The position numbers and the translations under genes are program-made. A stretch of DNA of 64,000 nt, taken from NCBI RefSeq assembly GCF_024753545.1, contig NZ_JANTOO010000005.1, forward strand, positions 191,668 to 255,667, in the 5' to 3' direction. This document shows positions 1 to 8,960 of this stretch, one piece after another. Position 1 is the stretch's first letter. Every line of letters begins with the position of its first letter. This DNA comes from Lysinibacillus pinottii. Its GTDB lineage: Bacteria; Bacillota; Bacilli; Bacillales_A; Planococcaceae. The notes beneath the pieces are model-generated. The model was not told the origin of the DNA. It saw only the letters and a program-made list of their open reading frames with translations, and ran no database searches.

Positions 1-1
1 G

Positions 2-928
2 TTACAAGCTGACACAATGGATGATATTAGATTAGGAGAAATACGTAAGATTGATAAAATTTATTTAGCATTTCTCCATCAGGATGCACATTATAAAAGA
101 GCTTTAGTGCTGGGACATAACAATACCATTCATTTAAAAGACGAGGAGCTACTATGGCTCGAATTGCTCCTATTGTATGTAAATAATTTTATTGAAAATA
201 CAAAGATGGTGGAAGAACTATTAGATGAATTAAAGCATATGAAACAAGCTGACGACGGTCAATTGCCGTGGCTTAATAAGCTATTATGGTTGAGATTTGA
301 AGAAGAAAAATATCAGTTAGCTCAAGAGTTACACGACACTAATTTGCAGGAACAACTTCATATTGCCAGAGAGGTAGATGTCCTTGTTAACGCAAAGGAT
401 ACATCAGACATGCAGGAGAAGCTTGCTCAAATTCATAAGCAAATGGTTGACTCTCTATATGAATTACGAGCATACTGTGAGAATTTAAAGCCTCCATTAC
501 TGGATACATTAGGTTTAAATGCGGCATTAGAAAAGTTAATTCGGAAGGTTCAAGAGAGAGCTAACTTTGTGTTAATCTATTCAATAGACCGTTTATATTT
601 AGAAGATGAGCGTATGAATTTAATGATTTATCGATTATTCCAAGAGCTATTGAATAATGCCTTAAAACATTCCTATGCAACAGCTGTTGAAATCCATCTA
701 AAGGAAATGAATGATGGTTTTGAAATTATTTATTATGACGATGGTGTAGGGTGTAATGTAGAGGATATTATCGTAGCAGAGTCAATGGGTATCCGAGGTA
801 TGCAGGAGCGAGTAAAAGCCTTTAATGGTTATTTTTATGTTGACTCACAACTAAACCAAGGGATGTCTATTAGAATAGCAGTTAAAGAAGGGAGTGAAAC
901 ACATGATTACCATGCTCATAGTGGATGA
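2..928 (+). CDS. comP: ComP-type sensor histidine kinase, C-terminal part (5' end outside window)
   Basis: The reading frame is open to the left edge of the window, so this is the C-terminal part of a longer kinase; the first ATG at 17 is probably internal. The visible part holds a HisKA_3-type dimerisation segment with the phospho-acceptor histidine in QELHDTNLQEQ (about residue 106 counted from that ATG), then a HATPase domain with the N box ELLNNALKHS and glycine boxes DDGVGCN and GIRGMQERVKAFNG. In ComP the missing part is a multi-pass membrane sensor for the ComX pheromone. The stop lies beyond the start of the following response regulator, so the two genes overlap and are translationally coupled. 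ComP assignment rests on the HPK7-type core plus the ComA-like partner; another NarL-family kinase is possible. Confidence 0.75.
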   Translation, partial: LQADTMDDIRLGEIRKIDKIYLAFLHQDAHYKRALVLGHNNTIHLKDEELLWLELLLLYVNNFIENTKMVEELLDELKHMKQADDGQLPWLNKLLWLRFEEEKYQLAQELHDTNLQEQLHIAREVDVLVNAKDTSDMQEKLAQIHKQMVDSLYELRAYCENLKPPLLDTLGLNAALEKLIRKVQERANFVLIYSIDRLYLEDERMNLMIYRLFQELLNNALKHSYATAVEIHLKEMNDGFEIIYYDDGVGCNVEDIIVAESMGIRGMQERVKAFNGYFYVDSQLNQGMSIRIAVKEGSETHDYHAHSG

Positions 929-1523
929 TCACCCTATAGTTTTAGAGGGAACTAAAAACTTATTTCAAGAAAATGAAGATATCATTATTGATACGGAAAG
1001 TGATGCCACTTGTGTCATTCAAAGAATAAAAAATAAGCCATATGCTATTTACTTGATTGATATTAACATGCCGTTGGAAAATGGCATTAATTTAGCCCGT
1101 AATATTAAAGCCATTCAGTCGGATGCTTCCGTTATCCTTTATACAGGAGACGATATAACAGATTATTATCCCCTAATTTTAGAGAGAAAAATAGAAGGTA
1201 TTTTAGCAAAAACAGCCTCTAAGGAGCAGATCATACGAACAGTTAGGGCGATTGCAAATGGTGAATTTGTTTTACCGAAAAATTTCTTAGATTTTCTCGA
1301 TGATAAATTTAAACTTCAAAATGCTAAAGATATTCATTTAAATGAAAAAGAAAAGAAAATTTTAAGACTTATTGCAGAAGGTCATACAAATAAAGCAATT
1401 GCGATTGAACTCAATATTCCTCAGCGAACTACTGAGAGATATTTAACACAGCTGTTTTCTTTGCTAAATGTAGATTCAAGAACAGAGGCTGTCAATCTTG
1501 CTGAAAGAATGAATTTACTCTAA
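903..1523 (+). CDS. comA: ComA-like response regulator (NarL/LuxR family)
   Basis: Two-domain response regulator. The receiver domain begins MITMLIVDDHPIVLEGTKNL; the acidic pair is D8/D9 and the phospho-acceptor is D53 in YLIDINMP, with the conserved lysine in ILAKTAS. A LuxR-type helix-turn-helix follows at about residues 145-206 (LNEKEKKILRLIAEGHTNKA). A GTG at 894 gives three more residues, but the Shine-Dalgarno AAGGGAG at 887-893 abuts it and is correctly spaced for the ATG at 903. It overlaps the upstream kinase gene by 26 bases. By analogy with B. subtilis ComA it would be phosphorylated by ComP and activate quorum-controlled promoters (competence, surfactant). ComQ and ComX would lie left of the window. 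A strong terminator follows. Confidence 0.8.
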   Translation: MITMLIVDDHPIVLEGTKNLFQENEDIIIDTESDATCVIQRIKNKPYAIYLIDINMPLENGINLARNIKAIQSDASVILYTGDDITDYYPLILERKIEGILAKTASKEQIIRTVRAIANGEFVLPKNFLDFLDDKFKLQNAKDIHLNEKEKKILRLIAEGHTNKAIAIELNIPQRTTERYLTQLFSLLNVDSRTEAVNLAERMNLL

Positions 1524-1650
1524 GGAATTTCCATGTTATACTTTTGATGTATTTTCCTACAAAAGGTACTTTCTTACAAAAATTCTTCTCTTATAATACT
1601 GTGTAAAAAAATACCTTATTTATATGCTGAAGTTACTATAATCTTTTTAA

Positions 1651-1681
1651 AACACCGCCAAAAAAATGGCGGTGTTTTTTG
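1651..1681 (+). terminator. Rho-independent terminator after comA
   Basis: Perfect 10-bp stem AACACCGCCA/TGGCGGTGTT with a six-A loop followed by a T run. Confidence 0.9.
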
Positions 1682-1682
1682 A

Positions 1683-1937
1683 GAACCGCCAAATCACGCC
1701 ATAATTTTGCATGAATCACGCCAAAAAATTGGCGTAAACCCGAAGTTGAAATATCGGTATAAGTACTGGTACGCTTAAATTACCGTGGTTAAGTAGATTT
1801 GCTATAGTGAGTAGTAATACAAATGATTTTCTTCAACAAAAAGTAACCCTAACTATGTATGTAAACGGTAGATTATAGAATGGTAACTAGCAGTCAATAT
1901 ACTTCACCATAAAACTTTATAAAGGTAGGCGTGTATT
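1683..1937. other. Intergenic region with CGCCA repeats
   Basis: Gene-free stretch after the comA terminator. It holds a second perfect inverted repeat, ACGCCAA-N4-TTGGCGT at 1718-1735, without a T run, and two direct copies of TCACGCCA at 1694-1701 and 1716-1723. The terminator stem carries the same CGCCA word. The rest, up to the ribosome binding site AAAGGTAGG at 1921-1929, shows nothing I recognise. Confidence 0.5.
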
Positions 1938-2837
1938 GTGAAAGTAGAACTCGAAAATTTGTTTTCTATAGATGAATCTAGTCAAGATCAAGTGATTAAC
2001 GTTTATAATCGTCATGGTATTGCTATTGGTGCGCCTGAAATTAGAAAGAGAAATTTAAAAACAAAATTTAATCCTATTTTTACATTAAACGAAGATGTAA
2101 CATACGAGAAAGTAGCTGCTTTATATGAGTCATTAGAACGTGAATTTGGTATTGTCTCAATTGGAGAACGATTCTACTTTGAATTTTCTGATTTGGAGTA
2201 TGAACGAGCACCGTTGTTTACTTTAAATTCAACAGGAAATTCACCTGAAATGTTTCTAGAGGATAAAGGGACATTATTTACTTTGAGTACTCATTGTAAG
2301 AATTGCGGACTTATGGATAAAGAGCAATTATCTCCTATAGTTATTGACACTTCACACATGAATGGACGTCATTTAGTGCATGTAAGTGGATATTGGGTAG
2401 CTTCTGAGGAACTGGTAGCACTACTGAAAAGGGAAAAACTAGAAGGGTTTGAATTTTTAGAGGTAATCCATCAGGGACCTGAGCAAGGAAAACAGCCAGC
2501 TTATCAAATTATTCCTACACAAATCCTACCCGCATGTAGTCATGATAGAGTAAAATTATACTTTGCAACTGAACAACCTCCATGTAGCTGTGGTTTGAAT
2601 GGAGTTATCAAAGGGCCAGATATGTATTATCAGGAAGATTTAGCAGCGTTGAAAGGCGACGTCTTTTACTCAGCTGAATGGAGTCATGATGGAAGATATC
2701 TTTATAAAAAAACCTTATTTAGTAAAAGGTTTAGAGAAGTTATTATCAAACATGGAATCTCCCGTGAAGTAAGAGGAGAAAAAGATCCAAACTTTGGTCC
2801 AACGGATTGGCTATTTGATCCAGTGCTCATCAAATAA
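1938..2837 (+). CDS. Conserved-looking protein of unknown function with paired cysteines
   Basis: I do not recognise this 299-residue protein. The GTG start at 1938 has the ribosome binding site AAAGGTAGG eight bases upstream. No signal peptide or membrane segment is visible, so it is probably cytoplasmic. Five cysteines could form a metal site: C120 and C123 in HCKNCGLM, C200 in PACSHDR, and C216/C218 in PPCSCGLNG. The CxxCG pattern recalls double-CxxCG proteins described in myxobacteria, but that is only a resemblance. It stands alone after the comA terminator and is followed closely by a 54-residue membrane peptide gene on the same strand. Confidence 0.6.
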   Translation: MKVELENLFSIDESSQDQVINVYNRHGIAIGAPEIRKRNLKTKFNPIFTLNEDVTYEKVAALYESLEREFGIVSIGERFYFEFSDLEYERAPLFTLNSTGNSPEMFLEDKGTLFTLSTHCKNCGLMDKEQLSPIVIDTSHMNGRHLVHVSGYWVASEELVALLKREKLEGFEFLEVIHQGPEQGKQPAYQIIPTQILPACSHDRVKLYFATEQPPCSCGLNGVIKGPDMYYQEDLAALKGDVFYSAEWSHDGRYLYKKTLFSKRFREVIIKHGISREVRGEKDPNFGPTDWLFDPVLIK

Positions 2838-2861
2838 TAGCTGTAGAACAGGAGTGTGTGG

Positions 2862-3026
2862 ATGATATTTAGAAAAATACTACCTATCGTGGCTATTTTA
2901 TTCATTGTTGCATTGGTTGTCTCTAATTACTTTAACAAACCTAATGAACAGTCCACGATGATCACTCAAGAATGCAACGATGTATTTAATAAAATTAATG
3001 CTTCTCTCCCTCTAGTTCGGACATAA
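2862..3026 (+). CDS. Small single-pass membrane or secreted peptide, 54 aa
   Basis: Short frame from ATG 2862 to TAA 3024-3026 with the ribosome binding site AGGAG at 2850-2854. The peptide starts MIFRKILPIVAILFIVALVV, a positively charged end followed by a hydrophobic helix, then a polar tail of about 33 residues containing one cysteine. It begins 24 bases after the preceding unknown gene and may be cotranscribed with it. No family recognised. Support is the ribosome binding site and the membrane-type sequence only. Confidence 0.5.
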   Translation: MIFRKILPIVAILFIVALVVSNYFNKPNEQSTMITQECNDVFNKINASLPLVRT

Positions 3027-3074
3027 TTATGTTATGATGTGAAGATCATAGCAATATGTTTTTGAGGTGAAAGT

Positions 3075-3683
3075 ATGAAAAAATGGGCCTATCCTTTGGC
3101 AATCATTACACTAATTATATTTATTTTTTTAAGTTTAACTTTTCAAAGTGATTGGATGAATAAGTTTGATACAAAAATGGCACATGTCTTTTTTGGGAAT
3201 CAATTTCTTGAAGTTTTTCATTATATAGGAGAACCTATATTTGTTGTTATTGTAGCAGTAATTTTGATTGTGTATTTAGCGTGGAAGACAAAAAATTATC
3301 GAGGTATGCTATTTATTGTTTTAACATTTGCGGCAGGGAATGTGTTAAATCAAGTATTAAAAAAATGGATTCAACGAGCACGACCTGAAATTGAAGATCA
3401 ATTAACATCTTATAGCTTTCCATCGGGACATGCGATGACCGGTATTCTGTATTTATTTGCAACCGCATATATATTAGCTGAAAATAATAGTAAAGGTCGT
3501 AAAATCCTATTGTGGCTTGGAGCTACGATCCTGATGGTGCTTATAGGATTATCCCGTATAGCTGGCGCAAGACATTTTGCTACTGATGTACTCGCAGGCT
3601 GGAGTATGGGATATACTTGGTTCATTATTTGTGTCATCTGGTATGAACGTCGTAAAAGAATATTCCAATCGGATCATAAATAG
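3075..3683 (+). CDS. PAP2-family membrane phosphatase
   Basis: Integral membrane phosphatase of the PAP2 (type 2 phosphatidic acid phosphatase) superfamily, 202 residues. All three signature motifs are present: KX6RP as KKWIQRARP (97-104), PSGH (116-119) and SRX5H as SRIAGARH (160-167), with D171 after it. About six hydrophobic segments surround them, the first at residues 5-22. Bacterial relatives dephosphorylate undecaprenyl diphosphate (BcrC/YbjG type) or phosphatidylglycerophosphate; the substrate cannot be chosen from sequence alone. The gene has its own ribosome binding site (GAGGTGAAAGT) and is closed by a strong terminator. Confidence 0.85.
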   Translation: MKKWAYPLAIITLIIFIFLSLTFQSDWMNKFDTKMAHVFFGNQFLEVFHYIGEPIFVVIVAVILIVYLAWKTKNYRGMLFIVLTFAAGNVLNQVLKKWIQRARPEIEDQLTSYSFPSGHAMTGILYLFATAYILAENNSKGRKILLWLGATILMVLIGLSRIAGARHFATDVLAGWSMGYTWFIICVIWYERRKRIFQSDHK

Positions 3684-3691
3684 ATAGTGAG

Positions 3692-3730
3692 AGCAGTATC
3701 AAAATTCATATGAATTGATACTGCTTTTTT
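3692..3730 (+). terminator. Rho-independent terminator after PAP2 gene
   Basis: Long inverted repeat from AGCAGTATCAA to TTGATACTGCT followed by six T residues. Confidence 0.9.
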
Positions 3731-3849
3731 GTGCGCAAACGGATGAAGCAAGGTCAATGGACCAAATTTACCTTGTAAAAAAGAATTGCTCTTAGGAAAC
3801 TTCTGCGTTAAGATGAGTACAATAAAAAAAAGGGAAAAGGAAGAAGGGT

Positions 3850-4659
3850 ATGGACGGAAACGTTTTACTAGCATTTGGACTGACTCTATTTGCAGGGCTT
3901 GCAACTGGAGTAGGTAGTTTAATAGCTTTTTTTACATCAAGAACAAATACAAAATTTCTATCGCTAGCATTGGGTTTTTCAGCAGGCGTTATGATTTATG
4001 TCTCACTTGTTGAGATTTTCGTTAAGGCTAAAGATGCTTTAACGAATGCATTAGGTAATACGAATGGTTATTGGATGACAATTGCCGGATTTTTCGGTGG
4101 TATGTTATTCATTGCCTTAATCGATAAATTCATTCCAAAATCAACAAATCCTCATGAAGTAAAGCTAGTAGAAGATGTGAATGCAATAAAGCCACAGGTG
4201 AATGAAGATCATTTGATGAAGATGGGTATTTTTACAGCTCTGGCTATTGGAATCCATAACTTTCCTGAGGGTATCGCTACGTTTATGTCAGCTATTAACG
4301 ATCCCAATGTAGGAATTGCCATTGCCATAGCAGTAGCGATTCATAATATTCCTGAGGGGATAGCAGTGTCTGTTCCAATTTTCTTTGCAACGGGCAACCG
4401 TCGAAAGGCTTTTAAATTATCATTTTTATCAGGGTTAGCAGAGCCAGTTGGTGCATTAGTTGCCTTCTTGCTGCTTATGCCATTTTTAACAGACGTTATG
4501 TTTGGCATCATTTTTGCTGGAGTTGCAGGTATAATGGTCTTTATTTCATTGGACGAATTATTACCGGCAGCGCAGAGGTATGATGAAACCCATTTATCAA
4601 TGTATGGCTTGGTAGGGGGAATGGCTGTCATGGCCATCAGCCTAGTATTATTAGTATAA
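3850..4659 (+). CDS. zupT: ZIP-family metal (zinc) transporter ZupT
   Basis: Eight-helix ZIP transporter, 269 residues, importing Zn2+ and possibly other divalent cations across the cytoplasmic membrane. The two conserved metal-binding motifs are HNFPEG (136-141) and HNIPEG (165-170) in helices 4 and 5. The loop at about 97-121 is short and hydrophilic without a histidine run, as in GufA/ZupT-type members. The ATG at 3850 follows the purine-rich ribosome binding site AAGGAAGAAGGG. No Zur-type operator was recognised upstream. It stands alone between two terminators. Confidence 0.88.
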   Translation: MDGNVLLAFGLTLFAGLATGVGSLIAFFTSRTNTKFLSLALGFSAGVMIYVSLVEIFVKAKDALTNALGNTNGYWMTIAGFFGGMLFIALIDKFIPKSTNPHEVKLVEDVNAIKPQVNEDHLMKMGIFTALAIGIHNFPEGIATFMSAINDPNVGIAIAIAVAIHNIPEGIAVSVPIFFATGNRRKAFKLSFLSGLAEPVGALVAFLLLMPFLTDVMFGIIFAGVAGIMVFISLDELLPAAQRYDETHLSMYGLVGGMAVMAISLVLLV

Positions 4660-4668
4660 GTCAATATG

Positions 4669-4704
4669 AAAAGGGAGCCATTTATAAAATGGTTCCCTTT
4701 TTTT
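4669..4704. terminator. Bidirectional terminator between zupT and mtnX
   Basis: Stem AAGGGAGCCATTT/AAATGGTTCCCTT with an ATA loop, T-rich on the plus strand and A-rich on the left side; it can serve both convergent genes. Confidence 0.9.
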
Positions 4705-4713
4705 AGGCATGCA

Positions 4714-5400
4714 TTAAGTTGTTGGTACAGCATGGTTGGTTTCCATAAGTTCTTGCACAATTTTTAGACAGTCATGGAATGTGATAAATGGTTTATATGA
4801 AACATGAAGCTCTTCACAGCGCTGAATGAGATGGTCTCTAGCCAGAACAATATCAGCTTGTTTAGCAGCTTCAAAATCTGAAAGAGAATCACCGATAACA
4901 ATTTTAAAATGCTCTTCTTTTGCGACTTTCCGCATAACGCTAGGCTTACAGCAGCCGCATCCTTGAGTACTATATTTTGCACATTCCTCATCACAGCTAT
5001 TTGAATAAATTAGTTTAATTTGTTCACCAGAAAAATCCGCTTTATTGCAGTATATACCTGAGAAAGGGCCGTATTTTTCTACTAAAGGCTCAATAAAAAA
5101 ATCGACTCCTCCACTTACAATATAAAACGGAATGTCATGATTTTGAGCATATCGAACAAAATCTTCGAATCCTTCACGTATGACGGCTGTATCCATAAGA
5201 TATTGAATGACTTCATCTTTTTGTTCAGTAGAAAGTAAATGAAACATAGCAGAGAGTCCATCTTTAAATGAAATTGTTTGCTCCATCATAGCTTTCGCAA
5301 TCTTCTCAGATTCTTGCGGAACAAATTCTGTCATCAGGGAAAAAATATTATCAGTTTCTGTTATCGTGCCATCGAAATCACAGAATATAATTGGCTTCAA
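4714..5400 (-). CDS. mtnX: 2-hydroxy-3-keto-5-methylthiopentenyl-1-phosphate phosphatase (MtnX)
   Basis: HAD-superfamily phosphatase of the methionine salvage pathway, 228 residues. The nucleophile motif is CDFDGTIT (D8, D10), motif II is YIVSGG, and motif III is GDSLSDFEAA. The cysteine cluster QGCGCCKP seen in MtnX proteins is present. The start is TTG at 5400 with AAGGAGG well placed upstream. In B. subtilis mtnX sits in mtnWXBD; here it stands alone, convergent to zupT and separated from thrB by a terminator, with no mtnW/B/D and no recognisable SAM riboswitch in the short upstream gap. Other pathway genes would have to be elsewhere. Confidence 0.85.
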   Translation of the reverse strand: MKPIIFCDFDGTITETDNIFSLMTEFVPQESEKIAKAMMEQTISFKDGLSAMFHLLSTEQKDEVIQYLMDTAVIREGFEDFVRYAQNHDIPFYIVSGGVDFFIEPLVEKYGPFSGIYCNKADFSGEQIKLIYSNSCDEECAKYSTQGCGCCKPSVMRKVAKEEHFKIVIGDSLSDFEAAKQADIVLARDHLIQRCEELHVSYKPFITFHDCLKIVQELMETNHAVPTT

Positions 5401-5498
5401 GATAGTTCCTCCTTAGAAAAGCGCGTATCTCAATAATAGGTGTTTCAGGTCATACCCTATACTTCTATAATATTAGTTTTATCCTCCCTTGCTTTCAA

Positions 5499-5528
5499 GA
5501 AAAAACGCCTACTATTAAAGTAGACGTT
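5499..5528 (-). terminator. Terminator at the end of thrB
   Basis: On the minus strand the stem AACGTCTACT/AGTAGGCGTT, overlapping the thrB stop codon, is followed by a T run. Confidence 0.8.
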
Positions 5529-6429
5529 TCATATATTCACGTACTTGTATACCTTGCTCATCAGCTTTTGTTACAATCACTTGATGTTCAGGAAATTGTT
5601 TTTTCATAGTTTGAACAAAATCACCAGCAATAGTAGAAGGAATAATAGAAATCAATGTAGGACCAGCCCCGCTTAAAGCAGTCCCGTAAGCACCATTCTT
5701 CTTAGCGGCTGTACGAATTTCACTATACTCGGGAATTAACTTTGCACGAAACGGTTCATGAAATAAATCTTCTTCCATATAACGACCCGCACGCTGGAAA
5801 TCACGTGCCATTAGTGAAGCAGCTAGCATATTAGCATTTGCTGAAGCATGAACAGCATAAGCTCTGTCAAATTGCTCTGGTAATACAGATCGAGATTCGC
5901 TCGTTTTTAATTCAACATTCGGTATATATACCACAAAGGAAGCATCAATTTTATTGATATGGAAAGTATCAACATTTCCTTTTTCATCCATAGATGAAAT
6001 GGTTAACCCCCCTAAGACTGACGCGGTTGCGTTATCTGGGTGTCCTTCAATTTGAGATGATAAGTTGAGTTTATCTTGTACCGATAAGCCAAGCCCACAT
6101 ACTTGATTGGCTAGTTCAATACCTGCAACTATCACAGCCGCACTGCTTCCAAGCCCACGTGCTAATGGTAGCTCACTAGCCATTTCCACACGACATGCAG
6201 GTAATTGTTGCCCATATTGCTCAGCAACTTTTTTTGCAATGACGTATAGTAAATGTTCTTCAAGCTCAAACTCTTTAGGACCGTTATCATCAAGATGGAT
6301 GATAGCCCATGTATCCTGTAAAGTAACTGTTAATTGTAAGTATAGAGACAAGCCGAGTCCTATGGAATCAAAGCCAGGCCCTAGATTGGCTGTGCTTCCT
6401 GGAACTGAGATTTGCCACGTTTTATTCAT
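5515..6429 (-). CDS. thrB: Homoserine kinase
   Basis: GHMP-family kinase, 304 residues, phosphorylating L-homoserine to O-phosphohomoserine in threonine synthesis. The N-terminus [20 protein letters not shown] and the ATP-binding loop [12 protein letters not shown] are diagnostic; [13 protein letters not shown] near the C-terminus is the third GHMP motif. The start codon overlaps the thrC stop by four bases (ATGA), giving translational coupling. The order thrC-thrB matches B. subtilis, but hom (homoserine dehydrogenase), which precedes them there, is absent: an unrelated transporter lies divergently upstream. Confidence 0.95.
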
Positions 6430-7478
6430 AGTATTCCCTCGATATATTCTCGAATTTCATTTTCATCATTTTTAAGGGATACTACTTCTACTGTGGATAC
6501 ATCCATGGCTGTATCAGGATCTTTTAGTCCATTACCTGTGAAGATTGTCACTACTTTTGAACCCATTGGAATTTTTCCGCTTTCCACCGATTTAATAACA
6601 CCTGCTAATGATGCAGCAGACCCTGGTTCAACGAAAATACCTTCTGTATTTGCGATTAACTTATAAGCTGCAATAATTTCTTGATCCGTTACGGAGTCAA
6701 TTATACCTCCAGATTCATCTCGAGCTGCTTCTGCCAATTTCCAGCTAGCTGGATTACCAATTCGAATAGCAGTGGCAACTGTCTCTGGATTGGCAATGGG
6801 CTCTCCTTTGACGATTGCTGCTGCACCTTCAGCTTCAAAGCCATACATCTTGGGTAGACCAGAATCTTTAGCAGCATGATATTCTTTAAAGCCCTTCCAG
6901 TAAGCAGTAATATTCCCTGCATTTCCAACTGGGATGCATAGATAATCAGGAGCTGAGCCTAAGGCATCTACAATCTCAAATGATGCAGTTTTTTGACCTT
7001 CAATGCGGTATGGATTGACGGAGTTGACAAGAGCGACAGGAGTTGTTTCACTTACTTGGCGAACAATACTTAAAGCATCATCAAAGTTACCGTCAATCTC
7101 AATGATTTTTGCACCATACATAGTTGCTTGTGCAAGCTTACCAAGGGCAACTTTTCCTTTAGGAATTACAACGATGGATTGAATACCAGCTCTTGTAGCA
7201 TAAGCAGCTGCAGCAGCAGATGTATTTCCTGTTGAGGCACAAATAACACATTTACTACCATCTTCAATAGCTTTGGCCACTGCAAATACCATACCACGGT
7301 CTTTAAAAGAGCCGGTTGGGTTTGCACCCTCAATTTTACCGTAAAGCTCAATGCCTAATTTCTTGGATAAATTCACTAAATGTATAAGAGGCGTATTGCC
7401 TTCGTTTAAAGTTAATGCAGGTGTATTTTCTGTTACAGGTAAAAATTGTTTATATTCTTCAATAAGGCCTTTCCACAT
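6426..7478 (-). CDS. thrC: Threonine synthase
   Basis: PLP-dependent fold-type II enzyme, 350 residues, converting O-phosphohomoserine to threonine. The PLP lysine is K59 in [10 protein letters not shown] and the phosphate-binding loop is [11 protein letters not shown]. The longest frame starts at 7505, but the ribosome binding site AAAGGAG lies inside that extension, and family members begin MWKGLI; I therefore place the start at ATG 7478. It forms an operon with thrB through a four-base overlap. No T-box leader was seen in the 200-base gap upstream. Confidence 0.95.
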
Positions 7479-7650
7479 AAAGATATGATCTCCTTTTGTT
7501 CTCATAGAAAGAACAGTTGTTTTTGTATAAAAGACATTTTAACGCAAATCACACTATTATTTCAATAGCATTTCATAAATTGTCGAAACAATTCGGTAAT
7601 TTGAATTTTGCTTGTCACTTTCTTGAAACAACTGTATAGTAATCTTGTAA

Positions 7651-7672
7651 TGTAAAGTCAAGTGTAAAGACA
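7651..7672 (+). promoter_or_regulatory. Tandem repeat, possible NiaR-type operator
   Basis: Two direct copies, TGTAAAGTCA (7651-7660) and TGTAAAGACA (7663-7672), spaced 12 bases, immediately before the transporter ribosome binding site. If the transporter is NiaP, this position suits a NiaR site, but I cannot confirm the consensus from memory. Confidence 0.35.
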
Positions 7673-7682
7673 GGTGGTTGAA

Positions 7683-8912
7683 ATGACGACAAATACTGTA
7701 GGAACAAATAAATCGAAGCAAACAATTTCTAGAAATAGACTGTTGGGTATTGCGGGTATTGGGTGGCTTTTTGATGCAATGGATGTTGGGATATTATCGT
7801 TTGTCATTGCAGCATTGGCAGCAGATTGGGGACTGACACCAAGTCAATCTGGTTGGATTGGTAGTATTAATTCAATTGGAATGGCTGTAGGAGCCCTTGT
7901 ATTTGGTGTTTTTGCCGACAAGGTAGGGCGAAAGCAAATTTTTATGTGGACACTTGTCCTATTTTCCATTGCGAGCGGTTTGTCTGCTTTTACGACTACA
8001 TTAACAGCATTTTTAATGCTACGATTTTTAGTAGGAATGGGCCTGGGCGGAGAATTACCTGTTGCATCCACATTAGTGTCTGAAAGTGTGGCAGCAAAAG
8101 AAAGAGGGCGCGTAGTTGTTTTATTGGAAAGCTTTTGGGCAGCGGGATGGCTAATTGCCGCATTAATATCCTATTTTGTTATTCCAACGTGGGGATGGCG
8201 AGTAGCGTTAGTCTTAACAGCACTCCCTGCATTTTATGCTATTTATCTTCGATGGCATCTCCCAGATTCACCGCAGTTTATGGTGAAAAAAGAGGCCAAA
8301 GCGCGTAGTATCCTTCAAAATATAAAAGAAGTTTGGTCAAAAAAATATGCACGTTCCACATTGATGCTTTGGGTGCTGTGGTTTACAGTTGTATTTTCGT
8401 ATTACGGTATGTTCCTATGGCTTCCAAGTGTCATGGTTGGTAAGGGCTTTGATATGATTACAAGTTTTAAGTACGTTCTCATTATGACATTAGCTCAATT
8501 ACCTGGTTATTTTACTGCCGCATGGTTTATTGAAAAATTTGGGCGGAAATTTGTGCTTGTTTCCTATCTAATTGGTACAGCAGTGAGTGCTTTCATTTTT
8601 GGGAATGCTGATACACTTGTCGTACTAGTATTATCTGGCATGTTTTTATCTTTCTTTAACTTAGGTGCATGGGGGGCGTTATATGCTTATACACCTGAGC
8701 AATACCCTTCTATTATTCGTGGCACTGGTGCAGGAATGGCAGCTGCTGCAGGGCGAATTGGTGGGATTTTTGGGCCCTTACTAGTAGGTTCTTTATTAAC
8801 AGCTGGCTATGATATAGGCTTCATTTTTGCCATTTTCTGTGGAGCAATAATTATAGGTGTTGTGGGCGTCATATTTCTTGGGAAGGAAACCAAGCAGCTA
8901 GAATTAGAATAA
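7683..8912 (+). CDS. MFS transporter, NiaP-like (possible niacin permease)
   Basis: Twelve-helix major facilitator, 409 residues from the ATG at 7683; a GTG nine bases earlier is in frame, but AGGTGG fits the later ATG. The segment GWLFDAMDVGILSFVIAAL and the loop ADKVGRKQ between helices 2 and 3 place it in the sugar/aromatic-acid transporter branch that includes NiaP of B. subtilis and the 4-hydroxybenzoate permeases. LVGMGLGGELPVAS is the helix 4-5 motif of that branch. Substrate is inferred: nicotinate is favoured by similarity, while an aromatic acid cannot be excluded. It is monocistronic, divergent from thrC, and closed by a terminator. Confidence 0.75.
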   Translation: MTTNTVGTNKSKQTISRNRLLGIAGIGWLFDAMDVGILSFVIAALAADWGLTPSQSGWIGSINSIGMAVGALVFGVFADKVGRKQIFMWTLVLFSIASGLSAFTTTLTAFLMLRFLVGMGLGGELPVASTLVSESVAAKERGRVVVLLESFWAAGWLIAALISYFVIPTWGWRVALVLTALPAFYAIYLRWHLPDSPQFMVKKEAKARSILQNIKEVWSKKYARSTLMLWVLWFTVVFSYYGMFLWLPSVMVGKGFDMITSFKYVLIMTLAQLPGYFTAAWFIEKFGRKFVLVSYLIGTAVSAFIFGNADTLVVLVLSGMFLSFFNLGAWGALYAYTPEQYPSIIRGTGAGMAAAAGRIGGIFGPLLVGSLLTAGYDIGFIFAIFCGAIIIGVVGVIFLGKETKQLELE

Positions 8913-8923
8913 TAAATAAAATA

Positions 8924-8960
8924 ATGTCCTGGATAAGAGTAATCGATCCAGGACATTTTT
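8924..8960 (+). terminator. Terminator after NiaP-like gene
   Basis: AATGTCCTGGAT/ATCCAGGACATT inverted repeat followed by a T run. Confidence 0.9.

Noticed and set aside
5401..5514. SAM riboswitch for mtnX
   Set aside because: The 114-base gap has only a terminator for thrB and lacks the conserved S-box helices.
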